A stretch of 64,000 nucleotides of DNA from Natronincola ferrireducens (GCF_900100845.1 NZ_FNFP01000001.1:558001-622000); one strand, 5' to 3'; shown: positions 54,443 to 63,950, counted from the first letter of the stretch. The notes: a model not told the origin generated them from the letters alone. Numbers and translations: made by a program.

Positions 54443-54451
54443 GGTGATTTG

Positions 54452-54682
54452 ATGAAAATAAAAGTTACGTTAAAAGGACCTTTAAGTAAGTACTTTGATG
54501 GCGTGAAGGAAAAACAAATTATTTTACCTTCAGATGCTACAGTAAAGGAGGTACTAGAAAGTATTAACCTCCCTAAAGAATATGTAAGCATCGTAGCTAT
54601 AAACGGTAGTAAGGTACCATTAGATTACAGACTTAAAGTCACCGATGAGATTACCATCTATCCTCCTGTATCAGGAGGATAG
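54452..54682 (+). CDS. MoaD/ThiS family sulfur-carrier protein
   Basis: 76-residue ubiquitin-like protein ending in the obligatory Gly-Gly (PPVSGG). Supplies sulfur for the pterin dithiolene of the cofactor in the AOR encoded 9 bases upstream. A TTG at 54449 opens the frame, but AAGGTGAT (54441-54448) suits the ATG at 54452. Confidence 0.9.
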   Translation: MKIKVTLKGPLSKYFDGVKEKQIILPSDATVKEVLESINLPKEYVSIVAINGSKVPLDYRLKVTDEITIYPPVSGG

Positions 54683-54685
54683 AAA

Positions 54686-54709
54686 ATCCTCTCTAGCAGT
54701 AGAGGATAA
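54686..54709 (+). repeat. Hairpin between moaD-like and symporter genes
   Basis: ATCCTCT pairs with AGAGGAT around an 8-base loop just after the moaD-like stop; no T-tract. Perhaps an mRNA-processing or partial termination site. Confidence 0.4.
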
Positions 54710-54806
54710 CAGGATAAAAGAAGAGACAAATACATATCAGAATATTCTGTTTAATTACTACGATAATAGAGGGAAGGTTGTGTTAATTAATAAAGGGGGG
54801 GAATTT

Positions 54807-56429
54807 ATGGAAGCTTCAGTAGTTGGTGTATTTGCATCAGCAAAATGGATTTTGATGATTATGTTGGTGTATATTGGTGTGATACTATTTTTAGGATTTA
54901 AGTATGCAGGAAAAATTGAGGAGTCGGATGATTTAGTGTTAGCTGGAAGAGGGTTGACATTACCCTTCTTAGTACCATCCATTGTAGCAACATGGATATG
55001 TGCAGGAGCCATGATGGGGGCTGCAGGCGAGGCTTATATAGGAGGATTTCAAGCCGTAGTATTTGACCCCTTTGCAGCTGTATTGATGATGTTCTTAATC
55101 GCTATATTCTTTGCCTATCGTTTAAGAAAAGCTGGGTATACAACAGTTGTAGATTTCTTCGATGATAAGTTTGGCAAAAAAATGGGGATGCTGTATCTTA
55201 TCGTTCAAGTTTTATCGGCTGTAGGCTGGCTAGGAGGACAATTGGTGGCGTTAGGCTACATTGTATTCTTGACCACTGGCTTTAGTATGAATCTAGCCAT
55301 AGTTATTGGGGCTATTACCATGATTGTGGTAACCTATTTTGGTGGACTTATGGCTTTATCTAGAGTAGATGCCATTAGTGTACTTTTAATGATTGTAGGT
55401 TTATTTATTATGCTAGCTGTTGTTATGGGTCACGTAGGAGGATTTAGTGAATTTGTTGCCACTGCAGATAACTGGCTGGAGGTTCCTACCTTTGCTATTA
55501 CACCAGTGTCTGCTGATAGAGGCGGATATTTATGGTATACTGGTATTTTAGGTATTACCTACTATATTTCAGCTTGGGCTGCCCTAGGTCTAGGAGATAT
55601 ACCTAGCCAAGTAATTCTCCAAAGAGCCTTGGCAGCTAAGGATGAAAAAACAGCCACTAAAGGCTTTATGGTCAGTGGATTTGTTTACTTGACATTAGGG
55701 TTAATTCCGGTATTAATAGGGATTGCCATGTACACATGGGGATTAGAGCTACCATTGGGTCAAGCAGAGATGGTGTTACCTTGGGTAGCAGATAATTTCC
55801 TACCACCATGGGCAGCTGTATTATTTGTTGTATCCCTAACGGCAACAATTGTCAGTACAGTTGGGAATACCGCGTTAATATGCTCCACCATGATTGGCCA
55901 CAACTTATATAAACATTTCCGACCTAATGCCACAACCCAGGATGAGTTAAGAATGATTCGAATTGCTATTCCTATTGTAACTGCTGTTGCATTGGCTATA
56001 GCGCTATATTTTGAAACAGTTTATAAGCTCATTATATTTTCGGGTTCATTGCAGCTATGTACTGTATTTGCAGCCTTTGCATTTGGTATGTTCTGGAAAA
56101 AAGCCAATACAAAGGGAGCTGTTGCATCCTTCTTTGCAGGAGCCATATCTTGGGTGATATTCTTCTTTATAGTATTCCCCTTTACAAAGGTTGCCAATTT
56201 TGAAGAGGAAATTATTGAAGCAGGCTTGTATATGGATTGGGCCATCTGGGATGGGTTATACATATCCATGGTGCCGGCAGCCATTGTATCTATCATCGTA
56301 ATGTATGTAGTTTCTAAGCAAACCCAAATTTCTGATCCACCAAGACCATTAATTAATGCCAAGGGAGAATTAATGGATGACAAATTCTTCTTCTGGTCCA
56401 AGGATAAGCCAACTGAAGAAGTGAAATAA
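54807..56429 (+). CDS. Sodium:solute symporter (SSS family)
   Basis: 540-residue permease with about 13 membrane helices. SSS features include the N-terminal ILFLGFKYAGKIEESDDLVLAGRG, TWICAGAMMGAAGEAYIGG (helices 1-2, Na+/substrate region) and ALGLGDIPSQVILQRALAAKDEKTA. Likely imports the amine or amino acid used by this operon, driven by Na+. The frame is open from 54645, but the upstream residues are hydrophilic and have no site; AAAGGGGGG fits the ATG at 54807. Confidence 0.9.
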   Translation: MEASVVGVFASAKWILMIMLVYIGVILFLGFKYAGKIEESDDLVLAGRGLTLPFLVPSIVATWICAGAMMGAAGEAYIGGFQAVVFDPFAAVLMMFLIAIFFAYRLRKAGYTTVVDFFDDKFGKKMGMLYLIVQVLSAVGWLGGQLVALGYIVFLTTGFSMNLAIVIGAITMIVVTYFGGLMALSRVDAISVLLMIVGLFIMLAVVMGHVGGFSEFVATADNWLEVPTFAITPVSADRGGYLWYTGILGITYYISAWAALGLGDIPSQVILQRALAAKDEKTATKGFMVSGFVYLTLGLIPVLIGIAMYTWGLELPLGQAEMVLPWVADNFLPPWAAVLFVVSLTATIVSTVGNTALICSTMIGHNLYKHFRPNATTQDELRMIRIAIPIVTAVALAIALYFETVYKLIIFSGSLQLCTVFAAFAFGMFWKKANTKGAVASFFAGAISWVIFFFIVFPFTKVANFEEEIIEAGLYMDWAIWDGLYISMVPAAIVSIIVMYVVSKQTQISDPPRPLINAKGELMDDKFFFWSKDKPTEEVK

Positions 56430-56446
56430 ATTTAAACCAGAAAAGC

Positions 56447-56486
56447 TTCGCCACCCTTTCTATAATTAGGAGGGTGGCGAAATTTT
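56447..56486 (+). terminator. Terminator of the AOR/symporter operon
   Basis: TTCGCCACCCT (56447-56457) pairs perfectly with AGGGTGGCGAA (56471-56481), followed by ATTTT. Confidence 0.85.
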
Positions 56487-56538
56487 GGAATCAATAATTG
56501 GGTATACTAACTAAAAATAAAGGAGGGTGAAATAATTT

Positions 56539-57432
56539 ATGAAATATAGATTACCTTGGGGAGAGCTCTATACAGAAAAGCTTGATGAAGCAGATGTAGT
56601 CATTTTAGGAATCCCCTTTGATAGCGCTGTAAGTAATAGAAAAGGTGCAGCAGAGGCCCCGGATAAACTCAGGGAGCTTTCAAGGATTTTACCACCTGTA
56701 ACAGAAGAGGGATTATTATTAAAGGACTTCAAGGTTTATGACCATGAAAATGTAGAAATTTCATTGGATTGGCAAAAATACTTCAAAAACGTGGAGGAGG
56801 AAGCTTTAGGGCTATTCAACAGTGGGAAGTTCTGTATTTTTATAGGTGGAGATCATGCCGTAACGATACCATTGGAAACTGCTTTTTCAAAGGCCTTTAA
56901 AGAAGAAAAAATAGGGATTATTCATTTTGATTCCCACCCTGATATTATTAATATCTATGATGATCATCCTTGGTCCCACGCCTGCACCCAAAGGAGAGCT
57001 TTGGAGTTAGATAATATTAAGCCTGAAGGTCTTACCTTTATAGGGTTGAGATCCTTTATGGAGGAGGAATTGGAGTACTTTGAAAAGCATCCGGAGATTA
57101 AAATTATAACTGCTAGAGAGGTATATCGCAAGGGTACAGACTATGTCCTAGATACAATAAAAGAAAAATATAAGGAGTATACAAAGCTATATATTACTTT
57201 AGATATAGATGTTCTAGATCCAGCCTTTGCTCCAGGCACTGGAACACCAGAAGCAGGTGGTCTTACCACAAGAGAGTTGATAGAGCTGGTTCGGGAGATG
57301 GTGGAAGTCCTACCGGTGGCTGCTGTTGACATAGTGGAGGTGTCTCCTCCCTTGGATTCTTCTGACATCACCAGCTGGGCAGCATTAAAGGTTTTATATG
57401 AAGTTTTTGGTGGGGTTTATAGAAAAAGATAG
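56539..57432 (+). CDS. speB: Agmatinase / ureohydrolase family protein
   Basis: Predicted to hydrolyse agmatine to putrescine and urea at a binuclear Mn2+ site. All ligand motifs are visible: GGDHAVT (about residue 110), HFDSHPDI (about 133-140) and TLDIDVLDPAFAPGTGTPEAGG (about 220-241). 297 residues. The residues that pick agmatine over arginine or guanidino acids cannot be judged with certainty. AGGAGGG precedes the ATG. With speE 113 bases downstream it would supply putrescine for spermidine. Confidence 0.85.
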   Translation: MKYRLPWGELYTEKLDEADVVILGIPFDSAVSNRKGAAEAPDKLRELSRILPPVTEEGLLLKDFKVYDHENVEISLDWQKYFKNVEEEALGLFNSGKFCIFIGGDHAVTIPLETAFSKAFKEEKIGIIHFDSHPDIINIYDDHPWSHACTQRRALELDNIKPEGLTFIGLRSFMEEELEYFEKHPEIKIITAREVYRKGTDYVLDTIKEKYKEYTKLYITLDIDVLDPAFAPGTGTPEAGGLTTRELIELVREMVEVLPVAAVDIVEVSPPLDSSDITSWAALKVLYEVFGGVYRKR

Positions 57433-57545
57433 GAATAAGATAGGGGGAAGAATATTTTTTTAAAATAAGTAGCATATTATATACAGCTTATGGTATAATT
57501 TATCTGCTTTAAAGAAAATTAGGATAACAAGAAGGAGGAAGAACA

Positions 57546-58382
57546 GTGCCATTTATTTTAAGTGAATATCATTCCCCAGGTCTTTCTGTGAATTGGACAG
57601 CTAATAAGGTATTATTCCACAAACAATCAGACTTCCAGGAAGTAGCCATAGTAGAATTAGAAGAGATGGGAAGAGCATTAGTGTTGGATGGTTATGTTCA
57701 AGTAACTGTTGAGGATGAATTTGTTTACAATGAAATGATTACCCATGTACCACTATTTACCCATCCTAAGCCTGAGAAGGTTTTAATTATTGGTGGTGGC
57801 GATGGAGGCTCTGCTAGGGAGGCAGCAAAGCATCCTAGTGTAACCCAAGTAGACCTGTGTGAAATTGATCCAATGGTTATAGAGGCTTGTAGAGAGCATT
57901 TACCAGAAATGAGTGTTTCCTACAATCATCCTAAAGTAAATGTTATTACAAAAGACGGTGTGAAGTTCATAAAAGACCATCCAAATACATACGATGTAAT
58001 CATCATAGATTCCTCAGATCCTATAGGACCTGCTGTAGATTTGTTTGGGAAGGATTTTTATAGCAATGTACATAAAGCATTGAAGGAGGATGGTATATTT
58101 GCATGTCAAAGTGAGTCCCTCTTCTACCATCAAGATTTAATAAAGGATGTTCATGAGATGCTTAAGGGACTTTTCCCAATAGCAAGACTATATACTGCCA
58201 CCACCCCAACTTATCCAGGATTCCTTTGGGCCTATTCTATGGGGTCTAAAAAGTATGATCCCTTCGATAGAATGGATGTTAAAAAGCCTGAGATAGAAGC
58301 AAGATACTATAATCATGATATTTATAAAGGTTGCTTTGCGCTACCAACATTTATTAAGGAAACATTAGGTTTGAAAAAATAG
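57546..58382 (+). CDS. speE: Spermidine synthase (polyamine aminopropyltransferase)
   Basis: Transfers the aminopropyl group of decarboxylated SAM to putrescine. 278 residues with the VLIIGGGDGGSAREAAKHPSV nucleotide site (about residues 78-98), DLCEIDPMVIEA, the catalytic Asp segment IIIDSSDPIGPA (about 158-169) and the Tyr in TYPGFLWAYSMGSK. GTG start after AAGGAGG. No speD is present in the window. Confidence 0.95.
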   Translation: MPFILSEYHSPGLSVNWTANKVLFHKQSDFQEVAIVELEEMGRALVLDGYVQVTVEDEFVYNEMITHVPLFTHPKPEKVLIIGGGDGGSAREAAKHPSVTQVDLCEIDPMVIEACREHLPEMSVSYNHPKVNVITKDGVKFIKDHPNTYDVIIIDSSDPIGPAVDLFGKDFYSNVHKALKEDGIFACQSESLFYHQDLIKDVHEMLKGLFPIARLYTATTPTYPGFLWAYSMGSKKYDPFDRMDVKKPEIEARYYNHDIYKGCFALPTFIKETLGLKK

Positions 58383-58402
58383 AAGATAAACACAAACAGG
58401 AG

Positions 58403-58440
58403 AAGCTAGATCACAACTTATTATTGGTCTAGCTTTTTTG
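58403..58440 (+). terminator. Terminator after speE
   Basis: AAGCTAGATC (58403-58412) pairs with GGTCTAGCTT (58426-58435, one wobble), followed by TTTTGTTT. Confidence 0.8.
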
Positions 58441-58466
58441 TTTATAAAGAAAAAGGGGAATGGAGA

Positions 58467-58925
58467 ATGAGAAGGGAAGAAAGAGAAGTAAAGGATAAGG
58501 CTCTTATTGAATCAATTCTTCAAAAAGCGTTATTTCTTAGAATTGCATTATGTGATGGAGATAAACCCTATATTGTTCCTATGAATTTTGGGTATAGGGA
58601 AGGGATACTATACCTCCATTCATCTCGAAAGGGTAAAAAAATTGAGTTGTTAAAAAGCAACAATAATGTCGCCTTCCAAATGGACATAGATACGGCTATA
58701 GTAAAGGCTGACAGCCCTTGTGATTGGAGTATGAAGTATGCTAGCCTTACAGGGTATGGGCGGGCTGAATTTATTGAGGATTATGATGAAAAAATAGAAG
58801 GACTTACTATTATTATGAAAAAATATGGAGAAAAACAATGCTTTAATTTTTCTGAAATGTCTGTAAAAAATGTGACTGTCATAAAAATAACCATAGAAGA
58901 AATGACAGGTAAAAAAACTTTGTAA
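58467..58925 (+). CDS. Pyridoxamine 5'-phosphate oxidase-like flavin protein (NimA-type)
   Basis: 152-residue split-barrel protein of the PNPOx-like group. FLRIALCDGDKPYIVPMNFGY (residues 28-48) and YLHSSRKGKKIELL form the FMN site, and later TGYGRAEFIED. Similar proteins are linked to nitroimidazole reduction or heme/flavin binding. Activity not predictable. GGGGAATGGAG precedes the ATG. The M28 peptidase starts 18 bases downstream, so the two are probably cotranscribed. Confidence 0.82.
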   Translation: MRREEREVKDKALIESILQKALFLRIALCDGDKPYIVPMNFGYREGILYLHSSRKGKKIELLKSNNNVAFQMDIDTAIVKADSPCDWSMKYASLTGYGRAEFIEDYDEKIEGLTIIMKKYGEKQCFNFSEMSVKNVTVIKITIEEMTGKKTL

Positions 58926-58943
58926 GAGGGAGGGGAAAGGATA

Positions 58944-60971
58944 GTGGATAAATATTTTAAAAAAGCAGATGTGGATTATGCCTATAATATAGCATTAAAG
59001 CTCAATGATTTTGTCAACAGTGATTTAGGGGGTAGAAACTCTGGCAGTGATGCAGAGCATGAAGCAGCTGAATATTTATATAGAGAAATGAAGGAAATAG
59101 GTCTACAGGAGGTATCGAAGGATTCTTTTCCTGTGGCGAGATGGCAGTTTAATGGAGGCTCTTTACAAATTGTTAACAAAGGGGATGACACTAAAAAAAT
59201 TAACATTTATTCCTATGCCTCCAGTGGGACACCTAAGGAAGGAATTACTGCTGAGTTAGTCTATGTAGGAAAGGGTAGGAAGAAGGACTATCTTTATAAG
59301 GATGTTAAAGGAAAGATTGTCTTAATTGATATCAATATGCGAGAAGATTGGTGGGTTACTTATCCTACTCTGGAAGCAGCCCATCAAGGAGCGATAGCCA
59401 TTATCAATAACTGCTGTGGTGGTTACGGGGAAATTAGTGAAGATGCCATGAATTGCCAAGATTTTGTTGGTCCTATAACGATTCCCTCCGTCAATATTAG
59501 CCAAAAAGATGCTAATTATTTAAAAACAGCCTTGGAAAAACAGCAAATACTTGTGAATTTAAGAGTAGATAACCAAGTAAATCCAAATGGTGTTAGTTAC
59601 AACATTGTTGGGAAAATACCTGGAGTAATAAAAGATGAATATATTATTGTAGGTGATCATTACGACTGTCATTTTTGGGGGTTTCAAGACAATAATGCTG
59701 CTGTAGGATTAACTCTTGCTATTGCCAAGGCAATGATAGAATCTAACTATAAGCCCAATAGAACGATAATATTTATCCTTCATGGTTCTGAAGAATCCGG
59801 GGCAATTGATACAAGATATGATTGGTGTATTGGTGCTTGGAATCAAATCAATAGGGTGCAGCCTGAATGGAGGGGAAAGACCCTTGCTTATATTAACTTT
59901 GAGCTTCCTGCCTATGACTTCGGCAATAGTGCATATATAGCCTCTACACCAGAATTCTATAGCTTTCTACAGGAATTTGTTAAACGCACATCATTAGAGG
60001 ATCATTGTTTTAAAAATGATAGATTAGAAGCAGGATATCCCCAATTTTCCTGGTCCGATGATTGGTCTTACACAATTGCTGGAGTACCCTCTCTTATTAA
60101 TGGTTTTCTAATGAATAAACAAGGAGAGGTGAGTGATTTTTATTATAACATTTATCACTCTCAGTTTGATACAAAGGATACCTATAATAAAGAAGTATTA
60201 GAGTTTCATATCAAGCTTTATGGGGAATTAGCTATAAAGCTTGATAAAACACCTATAGTGGCTTTAGATTTTACCCATCAAGCTATAAGACTTAAAAAAT
60301 CCATCGATGAAGAAATTTGGGAGATAGCAGGTTGTGATGTAGAGGCTTTTCTTATGGAAATAGAAGCCTTCCATCAAATAGCTGAGGAAAAATATAGAGA
60401 GATAAAAGCTATGAATGAAGATTATAAGGATATTTTGGAACCCCACTTACAAGTAATCAATAGCCAATTGTTAAAGGTATTTCAATTTTTCCAGGATAAT
60501 CTTTTGCGATTGGATTGGTATGAAGTTCCTATTGTTGGTCATCAGCAGCCTCAAAATAATATAAATATTATGAAGAAAGCCATAGAGAAACTAAAACAGA
60601 AGGATGTTAAATTTGTTTTAGAAGAATTACTTTTAAAGGTAGAGGATGAGTGGTATAGTTACCACTTTAGCAAGGAAGTTCTTCAACATTTTACTAATCA
60701 GGTAATGAATCCTAAAAACGCCTCTAACCTCTATTGGGGAAGGGGGAGGGTTGTAGGATGTGTAGATCTTTATGATGTAATACAATCCCTTCAAGAGAAG
60801 TATACCAATGGAGATTTAGATTTTACTAGGGAAATAACTTATCTAGAAAAGGTACTAGAAGATCAAAAACAGTTATTGACCAAGTTGATAAAGGAAGAAA
60901 CAGATGCCATAAAGGAAGTGAAAAATATTTTATCAAATATTGGTGGATTTGCGGTGTTAGAGGAACTGTAA
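58944..60971 (+). CDS. M28-family zinc peptidase with PA domain
   Basis: 675-residue aminopeptidase-like protein. PA-type insert about residues 85-205, then the co-catalytic zinc domain with DHYDCH (about 233-238), QDNNAAVG carrying the bridging Asp, HGSEESGA with catalytic and ligand Glu residues, and YHSQFDT (about 409-415) for the last His. A 240-residue helical C-terminal region follows that is not part of the usual M28 core. No signal peptide is seen, so it may act on imported peptides. GTG start after GGAGGGG. Confidence 0.85.
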   Translation: MDKYFKKADVDYAYNIALKLNDFVNSDLGGRNSGSDAEHEAAEYLYREMKEIGLQEVSKDSFPVARWQFNGGSLQIVNKGDDTKKINIYSYASSGTPKEGITAELVYVGKGRKKDYLYKDVKGKIVLIDINMREDWWVTYPTLEAAHQGAIAIINNCCGGYGEISEDAMNCQDFVGPITIPSVNISQKDANYLKTALEKQQILVNLRVDNQVNPNGVSYNIVGKIPGVIKDEYIIVGDHYDCHFWGFQDNNAAVGLTLAIAKAMIESNYKPNRTIIFILHGSEESGAIDTRYDWCIGAWNQINRVQPEWRGKTLAYINFELPAYDFGNSAYIASTPEFYSFLQEFVKRTSLEDHCFKNDRLEAGYPQFSWSDDWSYTIAGVPSLINGFLMNKQGEVSDFYYNIYHSQFDTKDTYNKEVLEFHIKLYGELAIKLDKTPIVALDFTHQAIRLKKSIDEEIWEIAGCDVEAFLMEIEAFHQIAEEKYREIKAMNEDYKDILEPHLQVINSQLLKVFQFFQDNLLRLDWYEVPIVGHQQPQNNINIMKKAIEKLKQKDVKFVLEELLLKVEDEWYSYHFSKEVLQHFTNQVMNPKNASNLYWGRGRVVGCVDLYDVIQSLQEKYTNGDLDFTREITYLEKVLEDQKQLLTKLIKEETDAIKEVKNILSNIGGFAVLEEL

Positions 60972-61007
60972 AACAACCTGGTGGTTAATAAACCACCAGG
61001 TTGTTTT
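60970..61007. terminator. Bidirectional terminator
   Basis: Perfect 17-bp stem (60970-60986 with 60991-61007) around AATA. A-tract on one side and TTTT on the other, between convergent genes; overlaps the peptidase stop codon. Confidence 0.88.
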
Positions 61008-61025
61008 GTCTATAACTTACATTTC

Positions 61026-62225
61026 TTATTTAATCAATCCTAAAACATCAGCTGGATAATCTACACCTAAAAGAGCAACAAGTTCTCCCTTTGTGTTGTA
61101 GATAGGAGCAAAGGCAGATTTCTGGATACCATACCACTCATCCTCCCAAGTATGTATAGCATAGGAAGGACTACCATTAAAGGCTGTTACAAATTGAGGC
61201 TCCATTTCATACTCTGCACCATATTCATCAGCATCGTCACCTTCAGCAGCATCTACAATAAGGTTTGTCATATCGTCGCTAACCTTAATTAAGGTGTAGA
61301 CATAGGTGGCATTATTAATATCACGTATTTGTTGTAGGACGAATTGGAATTCATCATAGACTTCGCTATCCCTATGACCATCGGCAACGATTTCTTCATG
61401 AAGATCTCCAAACTCTCCGTTGAGGAGGAGGGAGCCAGTAGCTGCTATGGCCATAACCTTTTCACCAACTAATACGTTCATATCACTCTTAGTAGCATCA
61501 TAGGGGTAATCTATACCAAGGAGAGCTACTATCTTACCAGCGCTGTTGTAAATAGGAGCAAAGGCAGATTTTTGGGTACCATGGTATGAAGATTCCCAAG
61601 TATGGATGGCATAGGAAGGACTACCATTAAAGGCTGTTACGAATTGAGGCTCCATTTCATACTCTTCACCATATTCATCAGGATCATCAGCGGCATCTAC
61701 AATAAGGTTTGTCATATCTTCACTAACCTTAATTAAGGTGTAGACATAGGTGGCATTGTTAATATCACGAATTTCTTGTAGGACGGCAAGGAAAGCATCA
61801 TAGGCTTCGCTATCCCTATGACCATCGGCAACGATTTCTTCATGAAGATCTCCAAATTCTCCGTTGAGGAGGAGGGAGCCAGTAGCTGCTATTCCCATAA
61901 CTTTTTCACCAATTAAACGGTTAACAGGAGAAATAAGGCTTACAGTCTTAGTAGAACCCTCCCATTTAACTATATAATCTAAGGCTTCAGCTGTATCCCT
62001 TAGGGGAACTAAGGAATCCTTCGTAATTTCTACTCCTAGCAACAGCTTCGCCCAATCGGGAGTTACCAAAACCCTGCCATTTTCAACTACATAGTCGTAA
62101 CCCAAATCCACCTCTTCACCATCAACGATAAAGTTAAAGTCAGAACTTGCAAAAGCTGTTGTAGTAGTACCTACTAGCACAAAAACTAGCATCAGAACAA
62201 AAATACTTTTCTTCTTCATATGCAT
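61026..62225 (-). CDS. Secreted protein with copper-amine-oxidase-like N-domain and two near-identical sensor-like repeats
   Basis: 399 residues. Signal peptide (KKKSIFVLMLVFVLVGTTTTAFAS, residues 4-27), a short copper-amine-oxidase N-terminal-like domain (about 30-100, VPLRDTAEALDYIVKWEGSTKTV), then two copies of a roughly 140-residue domain (104-241 and 253-391). The copies share long identical runs (AATGSLLLNGEFGDLHEEIV, FVTAFNGSPSYAIHTW). The domain, with NATYVYTLIKV..MTNLIVDA, resembles extracellular Cache-type sensor domains of receptors, but there is no membrane anchor or output domain. GGGAGG precedes the ATG by 7 bases. Function unknown; a ligand-binding secreted protein is a guess. 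Confidence 0.75.
   Translation of the reverse strand: MHMKKKSIFVLMLVFVLVGTTTTAFASSDFNFIVDGEEVDLGYDYVVENGRVLVTPDWAKLLLGVEITKDSLVPLRDTAEALDYIVKWEGSTKTVSLISPVNRLIGEKVMGIAATGSLLLNGEFGDLHEEIVADGHRDSEAYDAFLAVLQEIRDINNATYVYTLIKVSEDMTNLIVDAADDPDEYGEEYEMEPQFVTAFNGSPSYAIHTWESSYHGTQKSAFAPIYNSAGKIVALLGIDYPYDATKSDMNVLVGEKVMAIAATGSLLLNGEFGDLHEEIVADGHRDSEVYDEFQFVLQQIRDINNATYVYTLIKVSDDMTNLIVDAAEGDDADEYGAEYEMEPQFVTAFNGSPSYAIHTWEDEWYGIQKSAFAPIYNTKGELVALLGVDYPADVLGLIK
61053..61469 (-). repeat. Coding repeat unit 2 (tandem duplication inside the secreted protein gene)
   Basis: Encodes residues 253-391. Strongly similar at DNA level to 61503-61916 (unit 1, residues 104-241), including long identical blocks such as the segment encoding HEEIVADGHRDSE. 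The near identity at silent positions indicates a recent duplication or ongoing gene conversion. Period about 148-150 codons. Confidence 0.85.
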
Positions 62226-62690
62226 TTTACAACCTCCCTTTGTTTTTGAATCTTTTTCATACTAAATATTTTTTTAAAACTTTATCACCACTTTCTTTTT
62301 AAATAAAATATTCAAATAAACACTTATTTTATAAAGTATTCATTATAGGACATGAAAAGAACGATAAATTCAATAGTTAGTAAAATAAAAAAACATTTAA
62401 CATTAGTATATTATGCAAAGATCATGCCACAGATAAAGTTAACAGAAAATTCAGTATTTTAAAGGGCTGAGGAATTAATTTTTATAAGAAAATATCATAA
62501 ATGATACCATAAAGAATGGACAAGATGATGGGATTAAGAAATTATAAGTTATCTTACTTATGAGATGTAGAAACAGAAATTCTCAATAATAAAACTGGAG
62601 AATTCACAATAAAATTTAATTAATATATTTGTAATTATAAACAAAATATTGTAATATTTCAATATACAAATAGAAAAAAGAGGTGAAAAA
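62226..62690. other. AT-rich divergent intergenic region
   Basis: 465 bases between the divergent secreted-protein gene and cinA. Apart from the ribosome binding sites at either end and a weak inverted repeat AATTCTC/GAGAATT (62578-62584 with 62598-62604), I see no gene or defined element. Confidence 0.6.
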
Positions 62691-63950
62691 ATGAAGGCAG
62701 AAATTATTGCAGTAGGAACAGAAATATTATTGGGAGACATAGTGAATACCAATGCTCAATATGTGGCTAAAAGTTTGGCAGATATGGGAATTTTTGTTTA
62801 TCACCAATCGGTGGTGGGCGATAATTGGGAAAGAATAAAAAAAGCCTATGAAACAGCCTTTGAAAGGGTGGAACTTGTTATTACAACTGGAGGATTAGGG
62901 CCTACAAAGGACGATTTAACAAAAGAGGTTGCAGCCGATTACTTTGGTAAAAATCTTATGTTAGATGAGGCATCTCTAGAAAGTATGAAGGGATATCTCC
63001 TAGGAAGGAATCAACCAATTACTGAGGGCAACAAAAAACAGGCATATTTTCCAGAAGGTGCTATCATACTAGAAAACCATCATGGTACTGCTCCTGGATG
63101 TATTATTGAAGAAAAAGGGAAGATTCTTATCCTATTACCTGGTCCCCCAAGAGAGATGATGCCTATGTTCTCAAAACAGGTAATCCCCCATTTAAGTAAG
63201 TATCAAGAGGGCTACCTAGTTTCTAAAACCCTGAGGGTATGTGGTATTGGTGAAAGCTATATGGAGGAAATGATTAAGGATATTGTAGAGGTTCAGAATA
63301 ATCCCACTATTGCCCCCTATGCAAAGGAAGGAGAGGTAACTTTAAGGATTACAGCTAGTGGTAAAAACCTAGAAGAAGCTAAAGCCCTAATTGATCCTAT
63401 GGAAAGGGAAGTTCGTATTAGGTTAGGAAACCATATATATGGGGAAGGAGAAACATCTTTAGAGGAAACAATAGGAAAACTGCTTATAGATAATCATCTA
63501 ACTATAGCTACAGCTGAATCCTGTACCGGGGGACTTTTGGCAGGAAGAATTGTCAATGTACCAGGAATTTCCTCTGTGTTTACAGAAGGTGTCATCACCT
63601 ATAGCAATTCCTCAAAAATAAAGCTATTAGGTGTAAAAGAGAAGACCCTAGAAGAACATGGAGCCGTCAGTAAAGAAACAGCTGTTGAGATGGCAGAAGG
63701 GGTAGCAAAGTTAGGCAATACAGATATAGGAATAGCTATTACAGGAGTAGCTGGTCCAGGAGGTGGAACAAAGGAAAAGCCTGTGGGCTTAATTTATGTT
63801 GGACTATACATAAAGGGCAATACATATACAAAGCAGATAAACTTCAAAGGTGATAGACAAAGACTGAGGAATTTTGCAGTTACTCAAGCCCTATGCTGGC
63901 TAAGAAAAGTGCTAATGGAAGAAACATTAAAGAAAAAAAGTATTAGATAA
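62691..63950 (+). CDS. cinA: CinA family protein (competence/damage-inducible, nicotinamide-nucleotide amidase)
   Basis: 419 residues with both halves of CinA: an N-terminal molybdopterin-binding-like COG1058 domain (IAVGTEILLGDIVNTNAQY, residues 5-23; TTGGLGPTKDDLTKE) associated with ADP-ribose pyrophosphatase activity, and a C-terminal nicotinamide-mononucleotide deamidase domain (about 260-415) with ATAESCTGGLLAGRI and GIAITGVAGPGGG. It probably recycles pyridine nucleotides. GAGGTG precedes the ATG. Last gene of the window. Confidence 0.95.
   Translation: MKAEIIAVGTEILLGDIVNTNAQYVAKSLADMGIFVYHQSVVGDNWERIKKAYETAFERVELVITTGGLGPTKDDLTKEVAADYFGKNLMLDEASLESMKGYLLGRNQPITEGNKKQAYFPEGAIILENHHGTAPGCIIEEKGKILILLPGPPREMMPMFSKQVIPHLSKYQEGYLVSKTLRVCGIGESYMEEMIKDIVEVQNNPTIAPYAKEGEVTLRITASGKNLEEAKALIDPMEREVRIRLGNHIYGEGETSLEETIGKLLIDNHLTIATAESCTGGLLAGRIVNVPGISSVFTEGVITYSNSSKIKLLGVKEKTLEEHGAVSKETAVEMAEGVAKLGNTDIGIAITGVAGPGGGTKEKPVGLIYVGLYIKGNTYTKQINFKGDRQRLRNFAVTQALCWLRKVLMEETLKKKSIR

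Noticed and set aside
54645-54806. N-terminal extension of the sodium symporter frame
   Set aside because: Hydrophilic, overlaps the moaD-like gene and lacks a ribosome binding site; the ATG at 54807 follows AAAGGGGGG and opens the first membrane helix.
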